DNA of 64,000 nucleotides from Propionibacteriales bacterium (lineage in GTDB: Bacteria; Actinomycetota; Actinomycetes; Propionibacteriales; Nocardioidaceae): NCBI GenBank assembly GCA_026392465.1, contig JAPLCA010000030.1:62001-126000 (forward strand), in the 5' to 3' direction. The notes beneath the pieces are model-generated. The model was not told the DNA's origin. It worked only from the letters and a program-made list of their open reading frames with translations, and did not search any database. Positions 8,708 through 16,805 of this stretch are shown piece after piece; positions within the stretch are counted from its first letter, which is position 1; the number at the start of each line of letters is the position of its first letter. The position numbers and the translations under genes were made by a program.

Positions 8708-9673
8708 TCAGCCATCGTACGCCGCAAGTGCTGAACGGGCGGTGTCCAGCACCTGTACGCGCAGTGCGTGCGGTTCGACGACGTGCACGGTGCCGCCGTT
8801 GCGGAGCACCAGTCGACGCAGCCAGGCCTCGTCGCCACCGTACAGCCGCACCCGACGCCGACCGTCGACGTCGCCCAGCTCCTCGACGGTGTAGTACTCG
8901 GTGAGCCAGTGCGCGGCGGGGTCGAGGTCGAGCACCGCGGAGGGGGTCTGCTCGCCGACCTCGAAGATGTCGTCGCCGAGGTCGCGTGACGTCGTGTCGT
9001 GCCGCTCGGCGAGACGGCCGGTGTCGGCGGCGCGCACGACCCGGTCGAGGCGGAAGAAGCGCACGTCGTCCGCCCGCAGGCAGTACGCCTCGAGGTACGT
9101 GTGGCCCTGGCGGGTGAAGAGTCGCTGCGGGTCGACCTGGCGGGTGGTGACGTCGTCGCGGGAGTCGGTCGCGTAGTCGATCTCGAGCCGGCGCCCGTCG
9201 GCGAGCGCCGCCGCCACCGTGTCGCGCACGGCAGGGTCGACGTCGGCGACGTGCACGTCGACCGCCTCGACGGCGCCCTCGGCAGCCACCGCCGTCTCGA
9301 GCTTCGCGAGGGCGGCGTCGACGATCGGCAGCTGCGACCCCGACGCCGAGGCGCGGAGCGTGCGCAGGGCGGCGACGAGCGCGACGCCCTCGTCGGCGGT
9401 CAGCCGGAGGGGCCGGCTGAGGAACTCCGCGTCGCGGATGTGGATGACGTCGTCGACCTCCAGCGCCGCGAGGTCGACGTCGATGAGCTCACCGGCGTAC
9501 TCCCCCACGCCGGTGAACATGAGGAGGCGCAGGTCGTCGCGGATCTGCTTGGGCGTCACGCCGAACTCGCGCGCCACCTCACGCACCGGCACGCCGTCGT
9601 TGCCCTGCAGGTACGGCACGAGTGCCAGCATCCGCACCACCTGCTGGGCGGAGCGGTTCGCGGGCCGCGTCAC
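8708..9673 (-). CDS. pafC: WYL-domain transcriptional regulator PafC
   Basis: 321 residues. An N-terminal winged helix-turn-helix (about 1-60, GVPVREVAREFGVTPKQIRD) precedes a WYL domain (about 150-235, with the LEIDYATDSRDDVTTRQVDP region and YLEAYCLRADDVRFFRLDRV) and a C-terminal WCX extension. In mycobacteria PafB and PafC form the heterodimeric activator of the LexA-independent DNA-damage response, and the WYL domain is thought to sense single-stranded DNA. The GTG start (9671-9673) overlaps the pafB stop by 4 bases (GTGA), which suggests translational coupling and equal amounts of the two partners. Confidence 0.93.
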   Translation of the reverse strand: MTRPANRSAQQVVRMLALVPYLQGNDGVPVREVAREFGVTPKQIRDDLRLLMFTGVGEYAGELIDVDLAALEVDDVIHIRDAEFLSRPLRLTADEGVALVAALRTLRASASGSQLPIVDAALAKLETAVAAEGAVEAVDVHVADVDPAVRDTVAAALADGRRLEIDYATDSRDDVTTRQVDPQRLFTRQGHTYLEAYCLRADDVRFFRLDRVVRAADTGRLAERHDTTSRDLGDDIFEVGEQTPSAVLDLDPAAHWLTEYYTVEELGDVDGRRRVRLYGGDEAWLRRLVLRNGGTVHVVEPHALRVQVLDTARSALAAYDG

Positions 9674-10641
9674 GCGCCGACTCCCGAGTCAGCCAGGACG
9701 GCGCGCAGCCGAGCGACGACCTGGTCGCGCAGGTCGGGCGGGTCGAGCACCACGACGTCGGGGCCGTAGGACGCGATCTCCGCCGCGAGGTCCCACCCGG
9801 TCGAGAACGGGACGACCAGCACGTCGCGGCCGTCGTCGCCGGTCTCGACGTGCGTGGCGGTGCGACGCAGCGCGTTGGCGCGCCGCGGGGCCACGCTCAG
9901 CCGGGCCGTGCGGTCCGACGGGCGCGGGAAGAGCGCGGTGGCCGCGGCGGAGACGACCTCCTCGGGCGGACGGCGGAAGGCCCCGGGCTCGCCGGCGAGC
10001 TCGAGGTCGCCGACGACGCGCGAGAGCCGGAACATGCGCGGCGCGTCGCGGTCGACGTCGTGCCCCACCAGGTACCAGCGACCGCGCCACGAGAGGATCC
10101 GCCACGGCTCGACGTGGCGCTGCGTCGGCTCGTCGGCCCCGGGGCGACGGTAGGCGAAGCGCACGGGGACGCTCCGGGCCGCTGCGTCGAGGGCCACCTC
10201 GAAGGCCGGCTCGTGCGCCGACAGCTTCGGCTCCGCCATGCGGAGCACGTCGGTGTCGACGTCGACCCCGGCGGCCTTCAGCTTCACAAGTGCCGACGTG
10301 GAGCTGGAGGCGAGGCCCGCGTGCTCCCACACCTGCGCGGCCAGGCCGAGCACCGCGGCCTCCTCGCGCGTCAGGTCGAGGTCGGGCAGCTCGGCGGTGT
10401 CGCGCCGGATGCGGTAGCCGGGCTCGTCGTCGAAGTACTTGTCGTTGGTGCCGGTCTCGACCGCGATGCCCAGCTCGCGCAGCTCTTCCTTGTCGCGCTC
10501 GAACTTGCGCTCGAACGCGACCTGGTTGGACTCGCGGTAGTCGGCGATCGCCTGGCGGATCTGGTCCTTCGACAGGTACTGACGGGTGACGAGCAGGGTG
10601 AAGATGAGGTTCATCAACCTCTCGGTCTTGCGGTCGGCCAC
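9670..10641 (-). CDS. pafB: WYL-domain transcriptional regulator PafB
   Basis: 323 residues, paralogous to PafC. The N-terminal DNA-binding domain (MADRKTERLMNLIFTLL, then QYLSKDQIRQAIADYRES) is typical of the PafB start. The WYL core is around 160-230 (VPVRFAYRRPGADEPTQRHV, GRWYLVGHDVDRDAPRMFRL) with a WCX tail at the end. It pairs with PafC to activate damage-response promoters. GTG start at 10639-10641. It lies 20 bases downstream of the FKBP lipoprotein, with pafA further upstream on the same strand; that lipoprotein gene separates it from pafA, whereas in mycobacteria pafABC are contiguous. Confidence 0.93.
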   Translation of the reverse strand: MADRKTERLMNLIFTLLVTRQYLSKDQIRQAIADYRESNQVAFERKFERDKEELRELGIAVETGTNDKYFDDEPGYRIRRDTAELPDLDLTREEAAVLGLAAQVWEHAGLASSSTSALVKLKAAGVDVDTDVLRMAEPKLSAHEPAFEVALDAAARSVPVRFAYRRPGADEPTQRHVEPWRILSWRGRWYLVGHDVDRDAPRMFRLSRVVGDLELAGEPGAFRRPPEEVVSAAATALFPRPSDRTARLSVAPRRANALRRTATHVETGDDGRDVLVVPFSTGWDLAAEIASYGPDVVVLDPPDLRDQVVARLRAVLADSGVGA

Positions 10642-10661
10642 GCCCCCAGCATGTCAGACGG

Positions 10662-11585
10662 TCAGGAGGCGTCCAGGATGTCGATCGCGAAGGCCAGGGT
10701 GTCGCCCGCCTTGATGTCGCTGCCGGCCGGCGGCTTGTCGCCGTAGGCGCTGTCGGCGGGGCAGACCAGGACGACGCGGCTGCCGATGGTCTGGCCCGGG
10801 AGCTCGTCCTTCCAGCAGGCGATGACCTGGTCGAGGGAGAACGACGCGGGTGCGCCGCGGCCCCAGCTGCTGTCGAAGACCTTGCCGTCGGGGTAGACCT
10901 GGCCGACGTACTGCGCGGTGATCTCCGCGCCCTTCTTCACCTTCTCGCCGTCGCCCTTGATCGCGACGTACGCGGCGGGGCGCTTCGGGTCCTTCGTGAC
11001 GTCCTCGCCGTCCTTGAAGCCGCTCGGCTGGCCGTCCTTCAGCACGATCGACGGCACGCTGCTGGGCAGCTTCTCGGCCGTGCCCTTCGCCTCGGTGCCG
11101 ACCTTGCCGACGATGTCGAAGAGGAAGACCATCGTGTCGTCCTTCTTGACGCCGAGGGTCTGCTCGGCCTGGGACTGCGCCTGGCCGTTCTTGAAGCCGT
11201 CCTTCGGCGGGATGGCCACGAGGACGCGGCTGCCGACCTTCTGGCCGGTGAGCCCCTTGACGAAGCCCGCCAGCACGCTCTCCGTCGACAGCTTCGTGGT
11301 GAGCGGGCGCTCCGCCTTGAAGGAGTTGTCGAACTGCTTGCCCGTGCGCCCGTTGACCGCGACGTAGTTGAGCTTGACGGTGTCGCCGTCCTTGACCTCG
11401 GCGCCGCTGCCCTCCTTCACCACGCGCGTCTCGGTGGCCGACGCGGTGAAGTCGTCGGGGACCGTGACGGAGGGGCTCTTGGCCGAGCTGACCTTCACGT
11501 CGTCGAGTCCCCCGGAGCCGGCACCGCAGCCGGCGAGCACGAGCGCGAGGACGGAGGTCAGGGCGAGGGCGAGGTTGCGACGCAC
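10662..11585 (-). CDS. Two-domain FKBP-type peptidyl-prolyl isomerase lipoprotein
   Basis: 307 residues. A lipoprotein signal (MRRNLALALTSVLALVLAGC) has a lipobox ending at Cys20, so the protein should be anchored on the outer face of the membrane. Two FKBP-type domains follow. The first is at about 62-165 (DGDTVKLNYVAVNGRTGKQFDNSF, LAGFVKGLTGQKVGSRVLVAIPP) and the second at about 210-305 (KKGAEITAQYVGQVYPDGKVFDSSW, QTIGSRVVLVCPADSAYGD). Such proteins catalyse prolyl cis-trans isomerisation to help fold exported proteins. It sits between pafA and pafB on the same strand. Confidence 0.9.
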   Translation of the reverse strand: MRRNLALALTSVLALVLAGCGAGSGGLDDVKVSSAKSPSVTVPDDFTASATETRVVKEGSGAEVKDGDTVKLNYVAVNGRTGKQFDNSFKAERPLTTKLSTESVLAGFVKGLTGQKVGSRVLVAIPPKDGFKNGQAQSQAEQTLGVKKDDTMVFLFDIVGKVGTEAKGTAEKLPSSVPSIVLKDGQPSGFKDGEDVTKDPKRPAAYVAIKGDGEKVKKGAEITAQYVGQVYPDGKVFDSSWGRGAPASFSLDQVIACWKDELPGQTIGSRVVLVCPADSAYGDKPPAGSDIKAGDTLAFAIDILDAS

Positions 11586-11693
11586 GGAATCACTTTCGTC
11601 GAGGTGATGGCCTCGGTCACGCTATCGGCACCGACCAAGAGCAGCCTGAACGACCGCCCAGAATGACCTGCGGACGTCGGCCCGTCCGTCCGG

Positions 11694-13055
11694 TCACATG
11701 CCGTCGATGAGCCGCTGCACGCGGTCGTCGGCGGCGCGGAACGGGTCCTTGCAGAGCACGGTGCGCTGGGCCTGGTCGTTGAGCTTGAGGTGCACCCAGT
11801 CGACCGTGAAGTCGCGGCGACGCTCCTGCGCCCGCTTGATGAAGTCGCCGCGCAGCTTCGCCCGCGTGGTCTGCGGGGGCACCGACTTGGCGGCGAACAC
11901 GTCGCGGTCGTTCGTCACGCGCGCGACCGCGCCGCGGTTCTGCAGCAGGTAGAAGATGCCGCGGTCGCGTCGGATGTCGTGGTACGCGAGGTCGAGCTGC
12001 GCGATGCGGGGATCGGCCCAGCTGAGGCCGTGCGCCGTGCGGTAGCGGTCGAGCATGCGGAACTTGATCACCCAGTCGATCTCGCGCTCGACCAGCGTGA
12101 GGTCCTCGGACTCGACCGCCTTGAGCGTGCGCTCCCAGAGGTCCATCGTGCGGTCGATGGTCGGCGTGTGCAGGCCGTGGCGGTCGACGAACTCGGCCGC
12201 CTTCGAGAAGTACTCGGCCTGGATCTCGAGGGCGGACAGCTCGCGACCGTTGGCGAGCTGGACGGTGCGACGACCGGTCATGTCGTGGGAGATCTCGCGG
12301 ATCGCGCGGATCGGGTTCTCCAGCGTCATGTCGCGCATGACCACGCCGGCCTCGATCATGCGCAGCACGAGGTCGGTCGTGGCGACCTTGAGGAGCGTGG
12401 TCGTCTCGCTCATGTTGGAGTCGCCGACGATGACGTGCAGGCGGCGGAACCGCTCGGCGTCGGCGTGCGGCTCGTCGCGCGTGTTGATGATGGGCCGCGA
12501 GCGGGTGGTGGCGCTCGAGACGCCCTCCCAGATGTGCTCGGCGCGCTGGCTCACCGAGAAGATCGTGCCGCGCGGGGTCTGCTGCACCTTGCCCGCGCCG
12601 CAGATGATCTGCCGCGACACGAGGAACGGGATGAGCACGTCGGCGATCCGGTTGAACTCGCCGCCGCGCCCGACCAGGTAGTTCTCGTGGCAGCCGTAGG
12701 AGTTGCCGGCGGAGTCGGTGTTGTTCTTGAAGAGATAGATGTCGCCGTCGACGCCGTCGTCGGCGAGGCGCTGCTGGGCGTCGAGCATGAGCCCCTCGAG
12801 GATCCGCTCCCCCGCCCGGTCGTGGGTCACGAGGTCGACGAGGTCGTCGCACTCGGGCGTCGCGTACTCGGGATGGCAGCCGACGTCGAGGTAGAGCCGC
12901 GCACCGTTGCGCAGGAAGACGTTGCTGCTGCGTCCCCACGACACCACGCGACGGAAGAGGTACCGCGCGACCTCGTCGGGCGACAGGCGACGCTGTCCCT
13001 TGAACGAGCAGGTGACGCCGTACTCGTTCTCGATCCCGAAGATCCGCCGGTCCAT
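11694..13055 (-). CDS. pafA: Pup--protein ligase PafA
   Basis: 453 residues. It phosphorylates the C-terminal glutamate of Pup with ATP and joins it to substrate lysines, marking proteins for the proteasome. It belongs to the carboxylate-amine ligase/glutamine synthetase-like superfamily. The N-terminal GIENEYG (7-13) is the ATP/Mg strand. [15 protein letters not shown] holds the catalytic Asp (D57) and metal ligands. [20 protein letters not shown] is the conserved centre. It lacks the extra loop present in Dop. ATG start at 13053-13055. The gene is separated from prcA only by a convergent aldo-keto reductase, so it is probably transcribed separately from the proteasome operon. Confidence 0.97.
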   Translation of the reverse strand: MDRRIFGIENEYGVTCSFKGQRRLSPDEVARYLFRRVVSWGRSSNVFLRNGARLYLDVGCHPEYATPECDDLVDLVTHDRAGERILEGLMLDAQQRLADDGVDGDIYLFKNNTDSAGNSYGCHENYLVGRGGEFNRIADVLIPFLVSRQIICGAGKVQQTPRGTIFSVSQRAEHIWEGVSSATTRSRPIINTRDEPHADAERFRRLHVIVGDSNMSETTTLLKVATTDLVLRMIEAGVVMRDMTLENPIRAIREISHDMTGRRTVQLANGRELSALEIQAEYFSKAAEFVDRHGLHTPTIDRTMDLWERTLKAVESEDLTLVEREIDWVIKFRMLDRYRTAHGLSWADPRIAQLDLAYHDIRRDRGIFYLLQNRGAVARVTNDRDVFAAKSVPPQTTRAKLRGDFIKRAQERRRDFTVDWVHLKLNDQAQRTVLCKDPFRAADDRVQRLIDGM

Positions 13056-13132
13056 GTCGTCAGCGTAGTCCCGAGCTCCAGTCGATGGGGTTCGAAGCGC
13101 CGCGTGCGCACCGCGGCCGTAGGGTCGTCGCC

Positions 13133-14113
13133 ATGGAGCACAGGACTCTCGGAAGGACCGGCCGCGACGTGTCGGTCGTCGGTCTCGGCACGTGGCAGCT
13201 CGGGGCTGACTGGGGTGAGGTGAGCAGCGAGGACGCCGCCGCCGTGCTCGAGGCGGCCGTGGAGTCCGGCGTGACCTTCCTGGACACGGCCGACGTGTAC
13301 GGCGACGGTCGCAGCGAGCAGACGATCGCCGCGTTCCGGCGTGCGCACCCGGGCCTCGACCTGACGGTGGCGACCAAGATGGGCCGCCGGCTCGACCAGG
13401 TGCCCGAGAACTACGTCATGGAGCACTTCCGCGCCTGGACCGACCGGTCGCGCCGCAACCTCGACGTCGACACCCTCGACCTCGTGCAGCTGCACTGCCC
13501 GCCCACCGCCGTCGTGGAGGACGACGCGGTGTACGACGCGCTCGACACGCTGGTCGACGAGGGCGTGCTCGCGGCGTACGGCGTCAGTGTCGAGACGTGC
13601 GACCAGGCCCTCGCGGCGATCGCCCGACCGAACGTCGCGTCGGTGCAGATCATCCTGAACGCGTTCCGGCTGAAGCCGCTCGACGCGGTGCTCCCGGCCG
13701 CGCGGGAGGCGGGCGTCGGCATCATCGCGCGCGTGCCGCTCGCCAGCGGGCTGCTGAGCGGCCGCTACACGCGCGAGACGACCTTCGCCGACGACGACCA
13801 CCGGACGTACAACCGTCACGGCGAGGCGTTCGACGTGGGCGAGACGTTCTCGGGCGTCGACTTCGAGGTCGGCGTACAGGCCGCGCAGGAGTTCGCGGCC
13901 CTGCTGCCCGAGGGCGTCACGCCAGCGCAGGCGGCACTCGCCTGGGTGGTCGCCCAGGACGGCGTGAGCACCGTCATCCCCGGGGCACGCAACCCGGAGC
14001 AGGCCCGCGGCAACGCGGCGGCCGCCGACGTGGTCCTCGACGACGAGGTGCTGGCGGGCGTGCGACGCATCTACGACGAGCACCTGCGCGCCAGCGTCCA
14101 CCCGCGCTGGTGA
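13133..14113 (+). CDS. Aldo/keto reductase family oxidoreductase
   Basis: 326-residue TIM-barrel NADPH-dependent oxidoreductase. The N-terminus [21 protein letters not shown] is typical. The catalytic tetrad is visible: D and Y in [16 protein letters not shown] in VATKMGRR and H in VQLHCPP. The C-terminal cofactor segment is [18 protein letters not shown]. The substrate is not predictable. The ATG at 13133 is chosen over an in-frame ATG at 13085 because conserved residues start there. It lies between pafA (divergent) and prcA (convergent) and is the only plus-strand gene in the proteasome cluster, so a link to proteolysis is unlikely. Confidence 0.88.
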   Translation: MEHRTLGRTGRDVSVVGLGTWQLGADWGEVSSEDAAAVLEAAVESGVTFLDTADVYGDGRSEQTIAAFRRAHPGLDLTVATKMGRRLDQVPENYVMEHFRAWTDRSRRNLDVDTLDLVQLHCPPTAVVEDDAVYDALDTLVDEGVLAAYGVSVETCDQALAAIARPNVASVQIILNAFRLKPLDAVLPAAREAGVGIIARVPLASGLLSGRYTRETTFADDDHRTYNRHGEAFDVGETFSGVDFEVGVQAAQEFAALLPEGVTPAQAALAWVVAQDGVSTVIPGARNPEQARGNAAAADVVLDDEVLAGVRRIYDEHLRASVHPRW

Positions 14114-14116
14114 GAG

Positions 14117-14140
14117 CCGCCTGCCCCGTGGGGTGGGCGG
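14117..14140. terminator. Hairpin between convergent aldo-keto reductase and prcA
   Basis: CCGCCTGCCCC (14117-14127) pairs with GGGGTGGGCGG (14130-14140) with two central mismatches and a 2-base loop. It sits between the stops of two convergent genes (14113 and 14142), so it could end transcripts from both sides. Confidence 0.45.
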
Positions 14141-14141
14141 G

Positions 14142-14837
14142 TCAGCCGGCGAGCGCGTCCGCGACCGCGGCGTCGGCGAGCCGCTTGAACTTGCGCGGCT
14201 GGCTGCGGGTGCGGTCGAGCACGGCGACCTCGAGGTCCGCCGCGGAGATCTCTCGGGCTGGAGTGCTGTCCTGGCCGAGCGCGGCGGCCGCGAGACGCAG
14301 CGCCTCCTGCAGGCCGAGCCCCTCCGTGTAGTGCTCGGTGAGGTGGGCGTCGACCTGCTCGCTCTGCCCGCCCATCACGCCGTGGCCACGGACGTCGGCG
14401 ACCGAGCCGTCGTAGGTGAGCCGGTACACCTGGTCGTGGGCGGCGTCGTCGCCCACCTCGGCCACGAAGATCTCCACCTCGTAGGGCTTCTCGCCGCCGG
14501 AGGAGAAGATCGTGCCGAGCGTCTGCGCGTAGGCGTTGGCGAGGCCACGACCTGTCACGTCGCGCCGGTCGTAGGCGTAGCCGCGCATGTCGGCGAGCCG
14601 GACGCCCGCGATCCGCAGGTTCTCGAACTCGTTGTAGCGGCCCACGGCCGCGAAGCCGATGCGGTCGTAGATCTCGCTGATCTTGTGCAGCGCCTGCGAG
14701 GGGTTCTCGGCGACGAGCAGGATGCCGTCGGCGTACTGGACCACGACGACGCTGCGGCCGCGGGCGATGCCCTTGCGCGCGAAGTCGGCCCGGTCCTTCA
14801 TGAGCTGCTCGGGCGAGACGTAGAACGGTGCGGTCAT
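14142..14837 (-). CDS. prcA: Proteasome subunit alpha PrcA
   Basis: 231 residues, the non-catalytic alpha subunit that forms the outer rings and gates the 20S core. The N-terminal [20 protein letters not shown] is the conserved gating/assembly helix, followed by [20 protein letters not shown] and [20 protein letters not shown]. The frame extends upstream to 14939 inside prcB, but the ATG at 14835-14837 gives the family start and has GGAG 8 bases upstream. It lies 11 bases after the prcB stop, consistent with a pup-prcB-prcA operon. Confidence 0.96.
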   Translation of the reverse strand: MTAPFYVSPEQLMKDRADFARKGIARGRSVVVVQYADGILLVAENPSQALHKISEIYDRIGFAAVGRYNEFENLRIAGVRLADMRGYAYDRRDVTGRGLANAYAQTLGTIFSSGGEKPYEVEIFVAEVGDDAAHDQVYRLTYDGSVADVRGHGVMGGQSEQVDAHLTEHYTEGLGLQEALRLAAAALGQDSTPAREISAADLEVAVLDRTRSQPRKFKRLADAAVADALAG

Positions 14838-14848
14838 GCTGGGTCTCC

Positions 14849-15679
14849 TCAGGTGAGGGGGGCCGAGGGCCCGTCGGGACGGGTCATGCGGCCACCGATC
14901 ACGGCGTCGGCGACGGCCGCGGTCTCGGCCTCGTCCCACGCGCGGTAGCCGTCGGCGGTGATGACGCTGACGAGCGGGAAGATCCGCCGGGTGAGGTCCG
15001 GTCCGCCCGTGGCGGTGTCGTCGTCGGCGGCGTCATAGAGCGCCTGGATGACGGCGGTGACGGCGGAGCGCTCGTCCATGCCCTCGGCGTAGAGCTTCTT
15101 GAGGGAGCCGCGCGCGAACGTCGAGCCGGAGCCGACCGAGTGGAACGTGCGCTCCTCGTTCTTGTTGCCGGTGACGTCGAAGGCGAAGATGCGCCCGCAC
15201 TGCTGATCGAGGTCGTAGGCGGCGAAGAGCGGCACGACGGCGAGGCCCTGCATCGCCATGCCCAGGTTGCCGCGGATCAGGGTGGCGAGGCGGTTGGCCT
15301 TGCCGTCCGTGGACAGCGTCGCGCCCTCGATCTTCTCGTAGTGCTCGAGCTCGACCTGGAAGAGCCGGGTCATCTCGATCGCGATGCCCGCGGTCCCGGC
15401 GATGCCGACGCACGAGTACTCGTCGGTCGAGAAGACCTTCTGGATGTCGCGCTGCGCGATGACGTTGCCCATCGTCGCCCGCCGGTCGCCCGCCATGACG
15501 ACGCCGTCGGCGAACGTGGCAGCCACGATCGTCGTGCCGTGCGCGACTCCGGCGAGCTCACCGGTGGCGGCGCCGGAGGCACCCGGCATCATCTCGGGCG
15601 CCTGCGAGGCGAGGAGGTCGGCGAACGACGAGCCGCCCACCGAGCGGTAGCCGTCGGGCAGCATCGCTGGGCCGTTCAC
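14849..15679 (-). CDS. prcB: Proteasome subunit beta PrcB (with propeptide)
   Basis: 276 residues. The catalytic beta subunit is made with a propeptide of about 48 residues, removed autocatalytically at HG-TTIVA to expose Thr49 as the N-terminal nucleophile. Further active-site residues are D and R in [12 protein letters not shown] and K in [11 protein letters not shown]. The conserved [20 protein letters not shown] and [17 protein letters not shown] follow. The GTG start (15677-15679) overlaps the pup stop by 4 bases (GTGA), indicating translational coupling. Confidence 0.97.
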   Translation of the reverse strand: MNGPAMLPDGYRSVGGSSFADLLASQAPEMMPGASGAATGELAGVAHGTTIVAATFADGVVMAGDRRATMGNVIAQRDIQKVFSTDEYSCVGIAGTAGIAIEMTRLFQVELEHYEKIEGATLSTDGKANRLATLIRGNLGMAMQGLAVVPLFAAYDLDQQCGRIFAFDVTGNKNEERTFHSVGSGSTFARGSLKKLYAEGMDERSAVTAVIQALYDAADDDTATGGPDLTRRIFPLVSVITADGYRAWDEAETAAVADAVIGGRMTRPDGPSAPLT

Positions 15680-15876
15680 TGGCCGCCCTTCTGCACGAAG
15701 CTGCGGACGAACTCCTCGGCGTTCTCCTCGAGGACGTCGTCGATGTCGCCGAGGATCGCGTCGACGTCGTCGTCGAGCTTCTCCTTGCGCTCGGTGTCCT
15801 GTGGCGTCTCGACCTCGGCGGTCTCCGCCTGCTCATCTTCGGACCTGCGGGGCGTCCTGTGCTGCTGCTCGGCCAT
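15676..15876 (-). CDS. pup: Prokaryotic ubiquitin-like protein Pup
   Basis: 66 residues, strongly acidic and mostly disordered. The C-terminal half ([20 protein letters not shown]) forms the helix that docks on the Mpa/ARC coiled coil, and the chain ends VQKGGQ. The terminal Gln must be deamidated to Glu by Dop before PafA can attach Pup to lysines, so this genome uses the GGQ form that requires Dop. ATG at 15874-15876 with only a weak upstream ribosome site (AGGGTGAACCC). The 929 bases between pup and dop hold a long palindromic repeat, so pup probably needs its own promoter or read-through across that structure. Confidence 0.97.
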   Translation of the reverse strand: MAEQQHRTPRRSEDEQAETAEVETPQDTERKEKLDDDVDAILGDIDDVLEENAEEFVRSFVQKGGQ

Positions 15877-15954
15877 GGGTTCACCCTAGCCCCCTGGGAC
15901 GCATGCGCCGCTCGGGTTCCGCGTCATGCGCCGGCGTTGCGCAGGTGCGTGCTC

Positions 15955-16109
15955 GCTGGTGCGCAGCCTGCGGGCGTCTGTGCTTGATGCTGCGCTGCCT
16001 GCAGCGGTCTCGACGTGCTGGTGCGCTGCCCCAGGGGGTCTGTGCTTGCTGCTGCGCTGCCCGCGGCGGTCTGTGCTTGGTGGTGCGCTGCCGTAGGGGG
16101 TCTGTGGTT
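15955..16109 (+). repeat. 31-bp tandem repeat array, left arm of element copy A
   Basis: Five consecutive units of exactly 31 bases start at 15955, 15986, 16017, 16048 and 16079. A partial sixth begins at 16110. Each unit starts near GCTGGTGCGCTGCC and ends near GGTCTGTGCTT. Units 1 and 2 are the most diverged. Units 3-5 occur again in inverted order in the right arm. Confidence 0.9.
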
Positions 16110-16634
16110 ACTGGTGCGCTGCCTCGGCTGGCGCTGGGGGTGGTCTCCGAAAGGGCCTCGACCGGCAGCGGGTCCGGGCGTGGCTTCGGGTCTCGGGGTC
16201 CGGTCTGGGCCTCAGGTGACGCAGGATTCTTCCTTTACGCGAGATCCGTCCAAGATTCTGCGTTTACGTGGTCCGGCGGTGGATCTGCCACCTTCTGAGC
16301 GCTTTACAGGTGGAAGATCCACCGACGAGGGGGCGAGGGGTGTGAAGGATTCTTCTTTCTCGTGGAACGGTCCACGAGAAAGAAGAATCCTTCGTCCCCC
16401 CAACGCAAAGGGCAACCAAGATGCTGCCTTCGCGCGTTGAGATCGGAACGCTTCTGCGTTTACGACGGGATCCCGTAGCAAACGCAAGTTGACTTCAAGT
16501 CCCAGCGCACGAACGCAGAATCTTGCGTCCCACGCGGGCCACAGCCCGAGACCCCAGACCAGCGCGCCTGCCACCCGCCCGGTCGAGGCCCTTTCGGAGA
16601 CCAGACACAGCGAAGGCCGAGGCAGCGCACCAGC

Positions 16635-16758
16635 AACCACAGACCCCCTACGGCAGCGCACCACCAAGCACAGACCGCCGCGGGCAGCGCAGCAGCAAGC
16701 ACAGACCCCCTGGGGCAGCGCACCAGCAACCACAGACCCCCGCAGGCAGCGCACCAGC
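16635..16758 (-). repeat. 31-bp tandem repeat array, right arm of element copy A
   Basis: Units at 16635-16665, 16666-16696 and 16697-16727 are exact reverse complements of the left-arm units at 16079, 16048 and 16017, giving a perfect 93-bp inverted repeat. A fourth unit (16728-16758) is diverged from its left partner, with about 9 of 31 positions differing. Adjacent units within one arm differ more from each other than each does from its inverted partner. Confidence 0.9.
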
Positions 16759-16805
16759 CCGACGAGACCCGCAGCGCCCCAGCGCCCCCGACCACGAGAG
16801 AAAGG

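Larger units (their letters stand above)
15955..16800. repeat. Nested-palindrome intergenic element, copy A (full length)
   Basis: This element fills most of the 929-base dop-pup gap and I see no credible gene in it. Outer arms 16017-16165 and 16579-16727 are inverted repeats of 149 bases each without indels and with about seven mismatches. Moving inward: 16251-16264 pairs perfectly with 16512-16525 (CAAGATTCTGCGTT); 16279-16293 pairs with 16308-16322 (GTGGATCTGCCACCT, one mismatch); the central hairpin 16344-16366/16371-16393 has a perfect 23-bp stem with loop ACGG; a further hairpin spans 16456-16485. The right end CCACGAGAG (16792-16800) recurs at the right end of copy C. Copies B and C share the same parts in the same order. 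Family unknown to me. Confidence 0.85.

Noticed and set aside
15955-16800. CRISPR array
   Set aside because: The 31-bp units are directly adjacent with no unique spacers, occur in inverted orientation in the other arm, and no cas genes are present.
15955-16800. Insertion sequence with a transposase
   Set aside because: No transposase frame exists in or near any copy and no clear target-site duplication was seen; a non-autonomous element remains possible.
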